DNA of 32,855 nucleotides from Bacteroidota bacterium (GCA_025350595.1 JANXXP010000352.1:1-32855); one strand, 5' to 3'. Positions 19,544-29,191 are shown, counted from the stretch's first letter. Notes: generated by a model not told the origin, from the sequence alone. A program made the numbers and translations.

Positions 19544-20776
19544 CTAATCCTTAATGATATGTTTATAGCATGTCAGATTGTGGCCCATTTTATTAGCCTT
19601 TGTTTCAAGATAAAATTTATTGTGCGGATTTGATTCAATAATAAGTGGTATTGTTTCAACAATTTTAATCCCGTAACCTTCCAGTCCGACCCTTTTTACT
19701 GGGTTATTTGAAATAAGACGAACTTTCCCCAGTCCAAGTTCCCTCAGAATACTGGCTCCGACTCCATAATCTCTTTCATCTTCTTTAAATCCAAGTTTTA
19801 CATTTGCCTGCACGGTATCCATACCTTCGTCCTGTAACCTGTAGGCTTTTATTTTGTTAAGCAGACCGATTCCTCTTCCTTCCTGGCTGAGATAAATTAC
19901 AACCCCTTTTCCTTCCGCTTCCACCATCTCCATTGCTCTCCGGAGCTGTGTTCCACAATCGCATCTCAGAGAACCGAAGATATCACCTGTAAAGCAGGAT
20001 GAATGAAGTCTAACCAGTACGGGCTCGTCTTTTGTCCAGGTTCCTTTTACAAGCGCAGCATGCTCAAGACCATTACTGGTTTGACGGAAAGGTATGAATT
20101 CAAAAGCACCCCTTTCAGTAGGAAGTTTTACTCTTTCTCCTTTTTCAATTATTGAATCTCTCTCAAGAGTATAGGTTATCAGGTCTTTAATGGCAATTAT
20201 TTTAATGCCAAATTTCTCACTGATCTTCCAAAGATCGTCAAGGCGTGCCATCGATCCATCATCATTCATTATCTCAACCAGAGCGCCTCCCGGCTTCAGA
20301 CCGGCAAAACGTGTGAGATCAACAACTGCTTCAGTATGACCAGCCCTTCTCAGAACCCCTTTGGCTTTTGCTTTGAGTGGAAATATGTGTCCGGGACGTC
20401 CCAAATCGGATGGTTTGGTTAAAGGATCAACCAATGCCTTAATCGTAATTGCCCGGTCTTTCGCTGATACCCCTGTTGTAGTCTCATTACTCAAAAAATC
20501 AACTGAAACAGTAAACTGAGTTTCGTGCAAAGATGTGTTGACCCCCACCATCAGATCCAGTTCAAGTTCATCACATCTTTCTTCGGGAAGGGCAGTACAA
20601 ATAAGGCCACGGCCATGTTTGGCCATAAAGTTTACTATTTCAGGTGTTATTAATTCAGCAGAACATATAAAATCGCCTTCGTTTTCGCGATCTTCGTCAT
20701 CAACTACAATTAGAAGTTTTCCAGCTCTGATATCCTCAATTCCTTCTTCAATTGTATTCAGTTTAAAATCAATCAT
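19544..20776 (-). CDS. ribBA: Bifunctional 3,4-dihydroxy-2-butanone-4-phosphate synthase / GTP cyclohydrolase II
   Basis: [103 protein letters not shown]. Confidence 0.96.
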   Translation of the reverse strand: MIDFKLNTIEEGIEDIRAGKLLIVVDDEDRENEGDFICSAELITPEIVNFMAKHGRGLICTALPEERCDELELDLMVGVNTSLHETQFTVSVDFLSNETTTGVSAKDRAITIKALVDPLTKPSDLGRPGHIFPLKAKAKGVLRRAGHTEAVVDLTRFAGLKPGGALVEIMNDDGSMARLDDLWKISEKFGIKIIAIKDLITYTLERDSIIEKGERVKLPTERGAFEFIPFRQTSNGLEHAALVKGTWTKDEPVLVRLHSSCFTGDIFGSLRCDCGTQLRRAMEMVEAEGKGVVIYLSQEGRGIGLLNKIKAYRLQDEGMDTVQANVKLGFKEDERDYGVGASILRELGLGKVRLISNNPVKRVGLEGYGIKIVETIPLIIESNPHNKFYLETKANKMGHNLTCYKHIIKD

Positions 20777-20789
20777 TTTATAAATATGT

Positions 20790-22286
20790 TTAGTCTGATA
20801 CAGAATTACTCTTACTTTTATTAATACCGATCCTGAATAAATTATTCTTAATCTTTTTAAAGAACATCAGATAAGTGTCAATGTTCATTATCACAGAATC
20901 GGTTGTAGCTTTATATGTAAGGAAAATACCAATTGGCAATAATATATATGAAGCTGCCCACATTCCTGCAAATGTACCCACAACATCCTCTTCAACCATC
21001 TTTTGTCCTGAAATAGAAATAACGTAGTAGATGACAAAGAAAAAGATCGAAATTACTGATGGAGTGCCTAGTCCTCCTTTCCTGATAATTGCGCCAAGTG
21101 GGGCTCCTATTAAGAAAAAAACAATACATGCGAAAGACATTGTCAGTTTCTTGTTCCATTCCACTTCAAATTTTTTGATGAACTTGATTTCGAAATGGAT
21201 CGATTCGCCTATCTCAGCCATATAACTGTTTCCATCCTTAAGGCTCTCGATGGCTTTTACAAGAACAGTTCTCTTTTCAAGGGTTTTGAGAGAATCATAC
21301 AGCACTTTCGCATCAAATTTCACTACGTTCTTCAGAGAATCCGTTTTCCCTTTGTTAGCTACGGCATTAACCTGGAAATTTCTTTGTGTATAAATTTTAA
21401 CTGTATTATATTCTCTGAATTGCAGGGCGCGCTTCTCATTGAATTTTATATTAAGAGAGTCTATATAGGAAGTTAACTGTGATATGTTTTTCATTGCGGC
21501 ATAAGACTTAAAAAGCCCATCCTGACTTCGTTCCAGATCAAAACCGACCAGAGATATTACTATAGACTGTTCCTTAAAAACATCTTTCCGCGAAGGATAT
21601 TTTCTTGCATCGGGGTTCACATTTTTCTCTTCAACTTCATTATACGATTTGCCGTTATATAGGGTCATGATAAGTGCAGTGCCATCGGGGGTTGTATTCA
21701 TATATCCTGAGTCGGCAAGAATAACTGAGGTATTTCCTCTTCTGTCGCGATGGTCGTAGATTATCAGGTTGTTCAGGCGGTTAGTTACCGGATCTTTTGT
21801 GCTGATTTTTATGCTGAAATCCGGAACTCCGTTATAAAATGTTCCGGCTTGAATATTTATATCAGGCTTTTTACGACGGATATCCCACAACAGAGTTCTG
21901 GCTTTATCGGATGAATAGGGGAGAACGTTGTTTGAAAAGAAGAAGGAGATAACCGAAACAAAACCAATCAGAATAAATAATGGTCTCATAATTCTCTGAA
22001 GAGGTATTCCAGAAGATTTTAAAGCCGAGAGCTCACTGAATTCGCCCATGTTTCCAAAAGTCATCAGTGAGGCAAGCAGTATCGCTAATGGAAGAGCTGT
22101 AGGAACGAAAGTCATTGAAAAATGATAAATTAATTCAGCAACAACTTTGAAACTAAGACCTTTCCCGGCAAGTTCATCGACATACATCCACAGGAATTGC
22201 AGAATCAGAATGACCAGCACAATGAAAAATGTGAATATCAGGGGGCCTATAAATGATTTTAAAACAAAGCTGTCGACCTTTTTCAC
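20790..22286 (-). CDS. LptF/LptG family LPS export permease (GTG start)
   Basis: [86 protein letters not shown]-terminal TM block. YjgP/YjgQ pattern. Confidence 0.9.
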   Translation of the reverse strand: MKKVDSFVLKSFIGPLIFTFFIVLVILILQFLWMYVDELAGKGLSFKVVAELIYHFSMTFVPTALPLAILLASLMTFGNMGEFSELSALKSSGIPLQRIMRPLFILIGFVSVISFFFSNNVLPYSSDKARTLLWDIRRKKPDINIQAGTFYNGVPDFSIKISTKDPVTNRLNNLIIYDHRDRRGNTSVILADSGYMNTTPDGTALIMTLYNGKSYNEVEEKNVNPDARKYPSRKDVFKEQSIVISLVGFDLERSQDGLFKSYAAMKNISQLTSYIDSLNIKFNEKRALQFREYNTVKIYTQRNFQVNAVANKGKTDSLKNVVKFDAKVLYDSLKTLEKRTVLVKAIESLKDGNSYMAEIGESIHFEIKFIKKFEVEWNKKLTMSFACIVFFLIGAPLGAIIRKGGLGTPSVISIFFFVIYYVISISGQKMVEEDVVGTFAGMWAASYILLPIGIFLTYKATTDSVIMNIDTYLMFFKKIKNNLFRIGINKSKSNSVSD

Positions 22287-22348
22287 TGATTGTATTAATT
22301 AGGTAGCAAAACTACTTCATTTTTTATCAATTATCAAGCGACATAATG

Positions 22349-22474
22349 GCGCAACGGCGCAGCGATACAACGGTGCAACGGAAAAAGTGAAGCGTAAAAC
22401 AATGAAAATAAGTGTAATGTCCTTGTGAAAGTATGCCATTGAGTCATTGCGCCTTTGAGCCATTGCGCCTTTTA
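22349..22474. repeat. Short-period repeats in inverted orientation: (GCGCAACG)4-like 8-mers and two 16-mers
   Basis: gcgcaacg|gcgcagcg|atacaacg|gtgcaacg at 22349-22380; gtcattgcgcctttga|gccattgcgcctttta at 22443-22474 in the opposite orientation. Confidence 0.7.
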
Positions 22475-22855
22475 TTATATTCCGAGTAGTCTTTTGAGAT
22501 CTTCGATCTGGGAATTCCAGAGATTAATTGAATCTTTCTTTTCATCGGCTTCTGCGAAATCAGTTATTATTAGTGCCAGATCGCCGGTCAGTTCATCCAT
22601 GTGTATACTGAATTCAAAGTAGTTTTCATCCTCATTTTCAAGATTCAACCATTCAAATCGAACAAGTTTATTGTCTTTCAGGGCAGAAAGTCGTGCTTTT
22701 GACTCGGAATTATCCCAGAAAAATGTAAAGAGATCTCCGTCTACATTCACATTATCAGCGAACCATTCACTTAGTCCCTCAGGAGTGCTGAGTCGTGAAA
22801 AGAGCACTTTTGGTGAACAGTTAAGTGTGCATTCCAATTCGAACTTCAATCTCAT
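22475..22855 (-). CDS. START-like / SRPBCC domain protein
   Basis: 126 aa; LECTLNCSPKVLFSRLSTPEGLSEWFADNVNVDGDLFTFFWDNSESKARL...VRFEW. Confidence 0.8.
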   Translation of the reverse strand: MRLKFELECTLNCSPKVLFSRLSTPEGLSEWFADNVNVDGDLFTFFWDNSESKARLSALKDNKLVRFEWLNLENEDENYFEFSIHMDELTGDLALIITDFAEADEKKDSINLWNSQIEDLKRLLGI

Positions 22856-22925
22856 TATAAAAAATTATTCCTTGCGTGTAACTATTTCTGCAATATAGAA
22901 AAAATATTGAAACTAAAAAACCTTA

Positions 22926-22956
22926 TTGCTAATTTGTAACAAACTGCTTATATTTG
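22926..22956 (+). promoter_or_regulatory. Predicted promoter of the tRNA gene
   Basis: TTG (22926-22928), 20-bp spacer, TATATTTG (22949-22956). Confidence 0.6.
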
Positions 22957-23048
22957 CACCCGCAAAAAGAAATTGATGTTAGTTAATCCACCTTTACTGC
23001 AACCTTTTCTAAAGCCATGGTTGTAAAAGAAAGCTTCGGTGGACAAAG

Positions 23049-23122
23049 GGCGAGATAGCTCAGTTGGTTAGAGCGCATGATTCATAATCATGAGGTCGGG
23101 AGATCATTCCTCCCTCTCGCTA
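23049..23122 (+). tRNA. tRNA-Met (anticodon CAT; elongator Met versus lysidine-Ile2 not resolved)
   Basis: GGCGAGA-TA-GCTCAGTTGGTTAGAGC-G-CATGA-TTCATAA-TCATG-AGGTC-GGGAG-ATCATTC-CTCCC-TCTCGCT-A. Anticodon at 23083-23085; CCA not encoded. Confidence 0.9.
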
Positions 23123-23135
23123 CAAAGAAAAACAG

Positions 23136-23169
23136 GCAGTTATGAAATAAAAATCATAGCTGCTTTTTT
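23136..23169 (+). terminator. Terminator after the tRNA
   Basis: GCAGTTATGA ... TCATAGCTGC stem (one G-U pair) followed by TTTTTT. Confidence 0.8.
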
Positions 23170-23374
23170 ATTTGACATACACAAATGAATACATATGACC
23201 CAAATTAGCAGTATAATTCTTAGGTAGGGTGTTGATCCCAATACTAAGATTCTGAACCATTTCTATAAGAGTACTAATATTCCGGAGTAATAATTCAGCT
23301 TATCCAAATAATGTGAATATCTTTGTTTCGCTGTCAATAATTACTAGTTGTATACTAAAATAAATCAACCCGGA

Positions 23375-24133
23375 ATGCCTCAGATATCCGCAATCATCAT
23401 AACATTGAATGTTGAAGCAATTATAGAAAGATGTCTCGATTCGTTGAAAGGTATTGCAGATGAAATAATTGTTGTTGATTCCTTTTCTACCGATTTAACA
23501 ATGGAAATATGTAAGAGGCATAATGTCCGGTTTCTTACCCATACGTTTGATGGATACAGAGATCAGAAAAACTACGCTCTGTCACTTGCTTCTTACCAAC
23601 ATGTTTTATCTCTGGATGCTGATGAGGCGCTTAGTGAGGAGCTTAGAAACTCAATTCTGGCAATCAAAGAAGACTGGAAGCATGATGGTTATGTGTTCAA
23701 TCGTCTGAATAATTACTGTGGAAAATGGATTCGTCAAAGTAAATGGTATCCCGATAAACAACTTCGTTTATTTGATTCAAAAAAAGGCAAATGGGGTGGA
23801 TTTAATGTTCATGAAAAGGTTATAATGCAAAATGGAAGTAGTGTCTGCAGAGTAAAAGGAGACCTTCTCCATTGGGCATATAATTCTCAGGAAGATCATC
23901 TGGAAAAAATCAAAAAATACTCGACAATAGGAGCTTCCGAATACTTTAAAGCCGGAAGAAGAACTGGCCCGTTTGCGGCAATATTTCATTATGTATGGAG
24001 ATTCTTCAAATCTTACATCCTTCAACTTGGCTTCCTTGATGGTCATATCGGATATATTATCTGTTCTACAACAGCTTATTCAAGCTATCTGAAGTATGCC
24101 AAGTTAAGAAATCTTCAAAAACAGAAATCATAA
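23375..24133 (+). CDS. Glycosyltransferase family 2, WaaE/KdtX-like LPS core glycosyltransferase
   Basis: ISAIIITLNVEAIIERCLDSLKGIADEIIVVDSFSTDLTMEICKRHNVRFLTHTFDGYRDQKNYALSLASYQHVLSLDADEALSEEL. The listed start 23348 is TTG; ATG at 23375 is preferred. Confidence 0.88.
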   Translation: MPQISAIIITLNVEAIIERCLDSLKGIADEIIVVDSFSTDLTMEICKRHNVRFLTHTFDGYRDQKNYALSLASYQHVLSLDADEALSEELRNSILAIKEDWKHDGYVFNRLNNYCGKWIRQSKWYPDKQLRLFDSKKGKWGGFNVHEKVIMQNGSSVCRVKGDLLHWAYNSQEDHLEKIKKYSTIGASEYFKAGRRTGPFAAIFHYVWRFFKSYILQLGFLDGHIGYIICSTTAYSSYLKYAKLRNLQKQKS

Positions 24134-24306
24134 AAGATAAATTGCAGACTTTATTTATGCTATTTTTGTTCTTAAAACCACATTGTTAATTACTTTTGTT
24201 TGTCAAACTTAAATTATTAAGATGTATCATTTGCTTATATTAACTCTTACTGATCAACTAGTTCAGAATTTTAAAAATATTATGTCATAAATTTAATTAT
24301 AGCATT

Positions 24307-25137
24307 ATGTATGAAGTAATTGTAAGAAATCAGAAGATAAGCGACAAAAAATTTTTCCTGATTTCAGGCCCTTGTGTTATTGAAGAAGAAAAAATAATGA
24401 TGGAAGCAGGAGAAAAGCTAAAATCATTGTCCCTGAAATTGGATTTACCTGTTATTTATAAGTCATCTTTTATGAAAGATAACAGAAGTTCAGTAGATTT
24501 TTTTGCCGGACCGGGCTTAGATGAAGGATTGAAAATGCTGGAAAAAATAAAAAATACTTTTGATCTGCCTGTTCTGTCTGACATTCATTATCCTGATCAG
24601 ATTAAGGCAGCCGCTGATGTTCTTGATATAATTCAGATTCCTGCGTATCTTTGTATGCAAACTATACTTATTGTTGAAGCTGCCAAAACCGGGAAAGCCA
24701 TAAATTTGAAACATGGGCAATTCATAGCGCCTGAGAATATGGGAAAGCCAGTTAAAAAAATTGAATCACAAGGTAATAAAAACATCATTCTTACTGAAAG
24801 AGGATATACCTTCGGTTACAATGATCTGGTAGTAGATCCAAGAAGTTTTTATGAGATGAGGAAATTTGATTATCCTGTAGTTTTCGACATCACTCACAGT
24901 ATTCGTAAATATGGGATTCCCAGTTCAGATCCCAGGGGAGGAATGAGGGAATATCTACCTGTAATATCAAGAGCCGGGGTAGCTTCCGGAGTAGATGGAA
25001 TTTTTATTGAAGTTCACCCCGATCCGGCAAATGCAAAATGTGATGCCGCCAGTCAGCTTAAACTTAAAGACCTTGAGGATTTTATCAAGCCTTTAATTGA
25101 AATACACAACATTGAAAAATCATTCAGATTAAACTAA
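24307..25137 (+). CDS. kdsA: 3-deoxy-8-phosphooctulonate synthase (KdsA-like, divergent)
   Basis: FFLISGPCVIEEE, YKSSFMKDNRSSVDFFAGPGLDEGLKML, LPVLSDIHYPDQI, DIIQIPAYLCMQT, KTGKAINLKHGQFIAPENM, PVVFDITHSI, GVDGIFIEVHPDPANAKCDAASQL. Confidence 0.88.
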   Translation: MYEVIVRNQKISDKKFFLISGPCVIEEEKIMMEAGEKLKSLSLKLDLPVIYKSSFMKDNRSSVDFFAGPGLDEGLKMLEKIKNTFDLPVLSDIHYPDQIKAAADVLDIIQIPAYLCMQTILIVEAAKTGKAINLKHGQFIAPENMGKPVKKIESQGNKNIILTERGYTFGYNDLVVDPRSFYEMRKFDYPVVFDITHSIRKYGIPSSDPRGGMREYLPVISRAGVASGVDGIFIEVHPDPANAKCDAASQLKLKDLEDFIKPLIEIHNIEKSFRLN

Positions 25138-25150
25138 ATATATATAGATC

Positions 25151-26167
25151 ATGGAATTATTTCTCGATTCAATAAAAATTGATGAGGTTCAGAGAGCACA
25201 TGAACTTGGGTTCGTTTCAGGATTAACCACAACTCCAACCTTCATGCAAAGAGAAGGTGTAACAGATGTTGATTCAGTTATTCTTAAGTTGTCAAAGATG
25301 ACCAAAATTCTGATGGTTGAGTCTTTAGGCCTCACTGCAGATGAAATTATCAGGGAAGCTGACAGGTTATTGAGCCTGGGCCTGGATATTAATACAACAG
25401 TTTTCAAAATACCGATTTCATTTGAAGGGGCTAAAGCCTGTAAGGTACTTACAGATAAAGGATTAAAAGTAAATCTTCATCTTGTTTATACAATTCAACA
25501 GGCTTATTTTGCATATTGTGCCGGCGCTACATATATCTGTCCTCTCGTAGGTCGGCTTCAGGATCAGGGGCAGGACGCTTTGTCCCTTGTTGAGCAATGT
25601 GTTAAAGCTGTGGAAAGATATAACTATAAAACCAAAGTTATGTTTTCATCCGTTAGAAGTGTTGAACATGTCAGAAATGCGCTGAATATAGGGGCTCATG
25701 CATGTACAGTTCCCTGGAATATTTTAAAACAACTTCCTGAGAATCACTTCACTGAGTTGGGAATAAAGCAATTTGTTGAGCATACTGCAATGTCAAATAC
25801 CAAAGCTTATGATTTAGTTAAAACTGACATGATCTTCCTGAATAGCAGTTCAACGGTTCTTGATTCAATAATCCTGATGACTGAATCAAAAATGGGAGCA
25901 TGCATTATTCTTAATGATAAAAAAGAAATCCATAGAATTTTTACAGATGGAGATCTAAGGAGACTATTAAAAAGTGGTCAGAATAATATTGTAAATAAGA
26001 AATTTACAGAATTGGAACCCAATTCTCCAATATCCGTAAATATAAATTCCTCACTTCAGGAAATAACAAATGTTTTTAAGGCAAAGGATGTCGATAATAT
26101 TGTGGTTACTGACGACGAAAAACCTATCGGTCTTATTGATATTCAGGATGTACTAAAATGGATTTAG
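25151..26167 (+). CDS. Transaldolase/fructose-6-phosphate-aldolase-like domain fused to a KdsD-like CBS pair
   Basis: N-terminus MELFLDSIKIDEVQRAHELGFVSGLTTTPTFMQREG, VFKIPIS, ATYICPLVGRLQDQG, VMFSSVRSVEHV, ACTVPWNILKQL (FSA pattern, Lys in FKIP). C-terminus IHRIFTDGDLRRLLKSG...DNIVVTDDEKPIGLIDIQDVLKWI (CBS pair, KdsD-like signature). Confidence 0.85.
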   Translation: MELFLDSIKIDEVQRAHELGFVSGLTTTPTFMQREGVTDVDSVILKLSKMTKILMVESLGLTADEIIREADRLLSLGLDINTTVFKIPISFEGAKACKVLTDKGLKVNLHLVYTIQQAYFAYCAGATYICPLVGRLQDQGQDALSLVEQCVKAVERYNYKTKVMFSSVRSVEHVRNALNIGAHACTVPWNILKQLPENHFTELGIKQFVEHTAMSNTKAYDLVKTDMIFLNSSSTVLDSIILMTESKMGACIILNDKKEIHRIFTDGDLRRLLKSGQNNIVNKKFTELEPNSPISVNINSSLQEITNVFKAKDVDNIVVTDDEKPIGLIDIQDVLKWI

Positions 26168-26832
26168 AAAAGGAATTTATAAAGCTTGGAGGAAAATTTT
26201 TAACGCCTTCAAATCAGATAATATCTTCTTTGGCAAAAATAAAAGCCTTTGTATTTGACTGGGATGGCGTTTTTAACGATGGCAGGAAAACAGGTGATTC
26301 CGGCAGTTCATTTTCAGAAGTTGATTCAATGGGAATAAACCTTCTGAGGTTTGACTTTTGGTTAAGAAATAACTACTTCCCGAAGGTTTTTATTCTAACA
26401 GGAATGAAGAATGAATCAGCTTCTGAATTTTCAAAAAGGGAACATTTCGACGGGATATTTCTCAATGCAAAAAACAAAATAGAGCCATTTAAAGATATTT
26501 GCAGTAAGTATAAGATAGCTGCAGATGAGGTTGCTTTTATCTTCGACGATATTTTGGATATAGAGGTAGCAAAAGTGAGCGGATTGTCATTTTTCGTTGG
26601 AAGAAAATCAAATCCTTTACTAACGGATTATATTATTCAAAACGAGGTATGTAACTATATTTCAGGTTTCTCAGGACAGAACCATGCCGTTAGGGAGATA
26701 TGTGAGCTGATTATCGGATTATCAGGAGATTATAGAATGGCTCTTGAACTGAGAATTGAGTTTAAGGGAAAATATGAAGACTACCTCCTCAAAAGAAATC
26801 TGGTAAGTACAGACGTTGTGTCGATACAGTAA
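26158..26832 (+). CDS. KdsC-like HAD phosphatase
   Basis: IKAFVFDWDGVFNDGRKTGDSGSSFSEVDSMGINLL, VFILTGMKNESASEF, DGIFLNAKNKIEPFKDI, DEVAFIFDDILDIEVAKVSGLSFFVGR, AVREICELIIGLSG. Overlaps the upstream gene by 10 bp. Confidence 0.82.
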   Translation: MDLEKEFIKLGGKFLTPSNQIISSLAKIKAFVFDWDGVFNDGRKTGDSGSSFSEVDSMGINLLRFDFWLRNNYFPKVFILTGMKNESASEFSKREHFDGIFLNAKNKIEPFKDICSKYKIAADEVAFIFDDILDIEVAKVSGLSFFVGRKSNPLLTDYIIQNEVCNYISGFSGQNHAVREICELIIGLSGDYRMALELRIEFKGKYEDYLLKRNLVSTDVVSIQ

Positions 26833-26864
26833 TTAAAAATATTTTTGTTCGTAAAATTCTGTTC

Positions 26865-27941
26865 TTACATTCTTTTGTACCACTCAATAATTCTTTCTTT
26901 GTTGACATGTTCTGGCCATTCAGGACCAAATGCGTGGCGCCACATATGCTCTAGTCCAAGGGCAGTAACCGCCATCTTATCAAACTGTTCCGGTGTCAAT
27001 CTTTTTGATATCTGAGTTGGAATATCGATCTTATGCTTTTCAACCATGAAATGAAATTCATTTACAGCTTTTCCATATATTTCTTCCAGTTGGTTAAAAG
27101 CTATACAATTAGCAATTCCATGATGTAACCCCAGTACATATGAAAGCCCATAAGACAATGCATGACAAACACCTACTTCACTGTGACCAATGCTCAAACC
27201 TCCGAAATATGAAGCTACCATAAGCTTTTCATCAGCCTCTTCACGTGAGATAATGTCATTGAGGAAAACTTCACGGCATAACGTCTGTGATTGTGTTGCA
27301 TATGAATCGCTGATGGAGTTTCTGTTCATCCCATCCATCGACTCAACATTGTGTATGTAAGCATCCATACCCGTATAAAAGCGTTGGTTTTTAGGCGCTT
27401 CGGATATTAATTCCGGGTCAAGAACTATCAGGTCAAAAGGGGTAAACTCTCCTTTTATTCCAAGTTTCTTAACTGGACCGGTAAGTACTGCCGTCATTGA
27501 AACTTCAGCACCTGTTCCAGACAGAGTTGGAATGCCGATATGGTACACACCCTGGTTTTTAGCAAGGTTCAATCCCTGGTATAATGAGGAAGATCCCTCA
27601 TTTGTAAGCATAACTGAAACAGCTTTGGCATAATCCAAAACACTTCCCCCACCAATTCCTATAACAGCTGAAACCATCCCCTTTCCGGAATCTTTAATCT
27701 GATCCCGGATACTGTCTACGACTTTCGTCTTTGGTTCATCATCGACATTTATCCAAATGATATAGTCAGCTCCTTTTAATGGGATCCTCTTTTCCAGAGG
27801 TTTATTTTTAAAAAAGTCATCCACGAGAAAAACAATATGTGAGTTACTACTGGTGCGGTTGTTCTCCAGAATTCCACTCAATTCATTAAAACTGCCCTTT
27901 CCAAACAAACATCTTGGAACCGATTTTATAACCCTGAACAT
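26865..27941 (-). CDS. kdnB: Iron-containing alcohol dehydrogenase, probable 3-deoxy-D-manno-octulosonate 8-oxidase
   Basis: VIGIGGGSVLDYAKAVSVMLTNEG, HIGIPTLSGTGAEVSMTAVLTG, DLIVLDPELISEAP, GMDAYIHNVES, HHGIANCIAFNQLEE. Adjacent to a KdnA-like aminotransferase and the kds genes. ATG at 27941 is preferred over TTG at 27971. Confidence 0.78.
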   Translation of the reverse strand: MFRVIKSVPRCLFGKGSFNELSGILENNRTSSNSHIVFLVDDFFKNKPLEKRIPLKGADYIIWINVDDEPKTKVVDSIRDQIKDSGKGMVSAVIGIGGGSVLDYAKAVSVMLTNEGSSSLYQGLNLAKNQGVYHIGIPTLSGTGAEVSMTAVLTGPVKKLGIKGEFTPFDLIVLDPELISEAPKNQRFYTGMDAYIHNVESMDGMNRNSISDSYATQSQTLCREVFLNDIISREEADEKLMVASYFGGLSIGHSEVGVCHALSYGLSYVLGLHHGIANCIAFNQLEEIYGKAVNEFHFMVEKHKIDIPTQISKRLTPEQFDKMAVTALGLEHMWRHAFGPEWPEHVNKERIIEWYKRM

Positions 27942-27967
27942 ATAATTTATTGTATTAGTATTATTTG

Positions 27968-29158
27968 TCAAAATATATCTTTGAGTGCTTTTTCAATTTT
28001 TGAAGTGAGATTCTGAATTTCCTCTTCTGACCATGTTATCCTGATCTGAATAGAAACCAGCCGGGAGATTATACTATCAGATTGAGGAAAAACAATCGTT
28101 GCATAATCCTGGGGTGATTTAAATAAAGAAATTGCCAGTTTTGAAGCGGCTTTCATATTCCTGATATGATCCCAGTTTCTAAAATAGTGGTAATTATTAT
28201 CATACCAATATGCATATCCTATTCCATGTTTATCAAAGGATTTCAGTACTTTGCGTGTTGTTGTTTCATCCTGAAGGAAAAAATCGAGAAAAGTGGCACT
28301 ATCTCCATTTTTGTCAGGAACCGTTCTAAAACTGATCTGGGTATATTTTGCAAACGTATTTTCTAATTTGCTTTTGTTCGCCCTCTGTCGTTCGAGAATA
28401 TATGGCAGTTTCCTGAATTGAGCGAGACCAACAGCTGCATGAAGCTCGCTGATGCGGTAGTTCGTTCCAATTATAGGATGAGGTTCAGCACCTCTGTTAT
28501 TCCCTACATGACTATGACCATGGTCGGAATGTTGAGCTGCAGTTTCATAAAGAATAGGATCATCTGTAATAATAGCTCCTCCTTCAGCAGCTGAGACGAT
28601 TTTGAAAAAATCGAAAGAAAATATGGCAATTTTACCAAATGTACCGAGAGGCTTGCCTTTAAATGAAGCTCCCAAAGCCTGGGCTGTATCTTCAATAAGA
28701 ATGAGATTATGTTTTTTGCACACCTCAACAATTTTATCAATCTGTGCCATTGACCCACACATATGGACAAGTAAAACAGCTTTGGTCTTTGGTGTGATTA
28801 CAGCCTCAATACTTTCAGGATAGAGACATAAAGTTTCATCTATTTCCGCAAATACAGGGATTGCTCCGGCATTTAAAATAGCTTCAACAGGGGCAATAAA
28901 AGTGAAAGGAGGCACGATTACCTCATCCCCAACGCCAATTCCACAACAGGCTAATGCAAGATTGTCAGCGGTGGTTCCACTTGAAGTGAGGTGAGCAAAC
29001 CTGACTCCATGATATCGGGCAAGGTCATTCTCAAAAGATTTGGCTTTCCATTGCCCATTTCTTTGTTGATCATGATTATACCGGAAAAGGATTCCCGTTT
29101 CAAGCACATCCATAACTTCCTTTTTCTCTTCTTCCCCAAAAAGTTCTGTACCAGGCAT
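27968..29158 (-). CDS. kdnA: DegT/DnrJ/EryC1-family aminotransferase, probable 8-amino-3,8-dideoxy-D-manno-octulosonate transaminase
   Basis: HLTSSGTTADNLALACCGIGVGDEVIVPPFTFIAPVEAILNAGAIPVFAEID, LILIEDTAQALGASFKGKPLGTFGKIAIFSFDFFKIVSAAEGGAIITDD, GTNYRISELHAAVGLAQ. Confidence 0.8.
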   Translation of the reverse strand: MPGTELFGEEEKKEVMDVLETGILFRYNHDQQRNGQWKAKSFENDLARYHGVRFAHLTSSGTTADNLALACCGIGVGDEVIVPPFTFIAPVEAILNAGAIPVFAEIDETLCLYPESIEAVITPKTKAVLLVHMCGSMAQIDKIVEVCKKHNLILIEDTAQALGASFKGKPLGTFGKIAIFSFDFFKIVSAAEGGAIITDDPILYETAAQHSDHGHSHVGNNRGAEPHPIIGTNYRISELHAAVGLAQFRKLPYILERQRANKSKLENTFAKYTQISFRTVPDKNGDSATFLDFFLQDETTTRKVLKSFDKHGIGYAYWYDNNYHYFRNWDHIRNMKAASKLAISLFKSPQDYATIVFPQSDSIISRLVSIQIRITWSEEEIQNLTSKIEKALKDIF

Positions 29159-29191
29159 AATAAAAGAATATTAAATTAAGGCTCAAAAATA

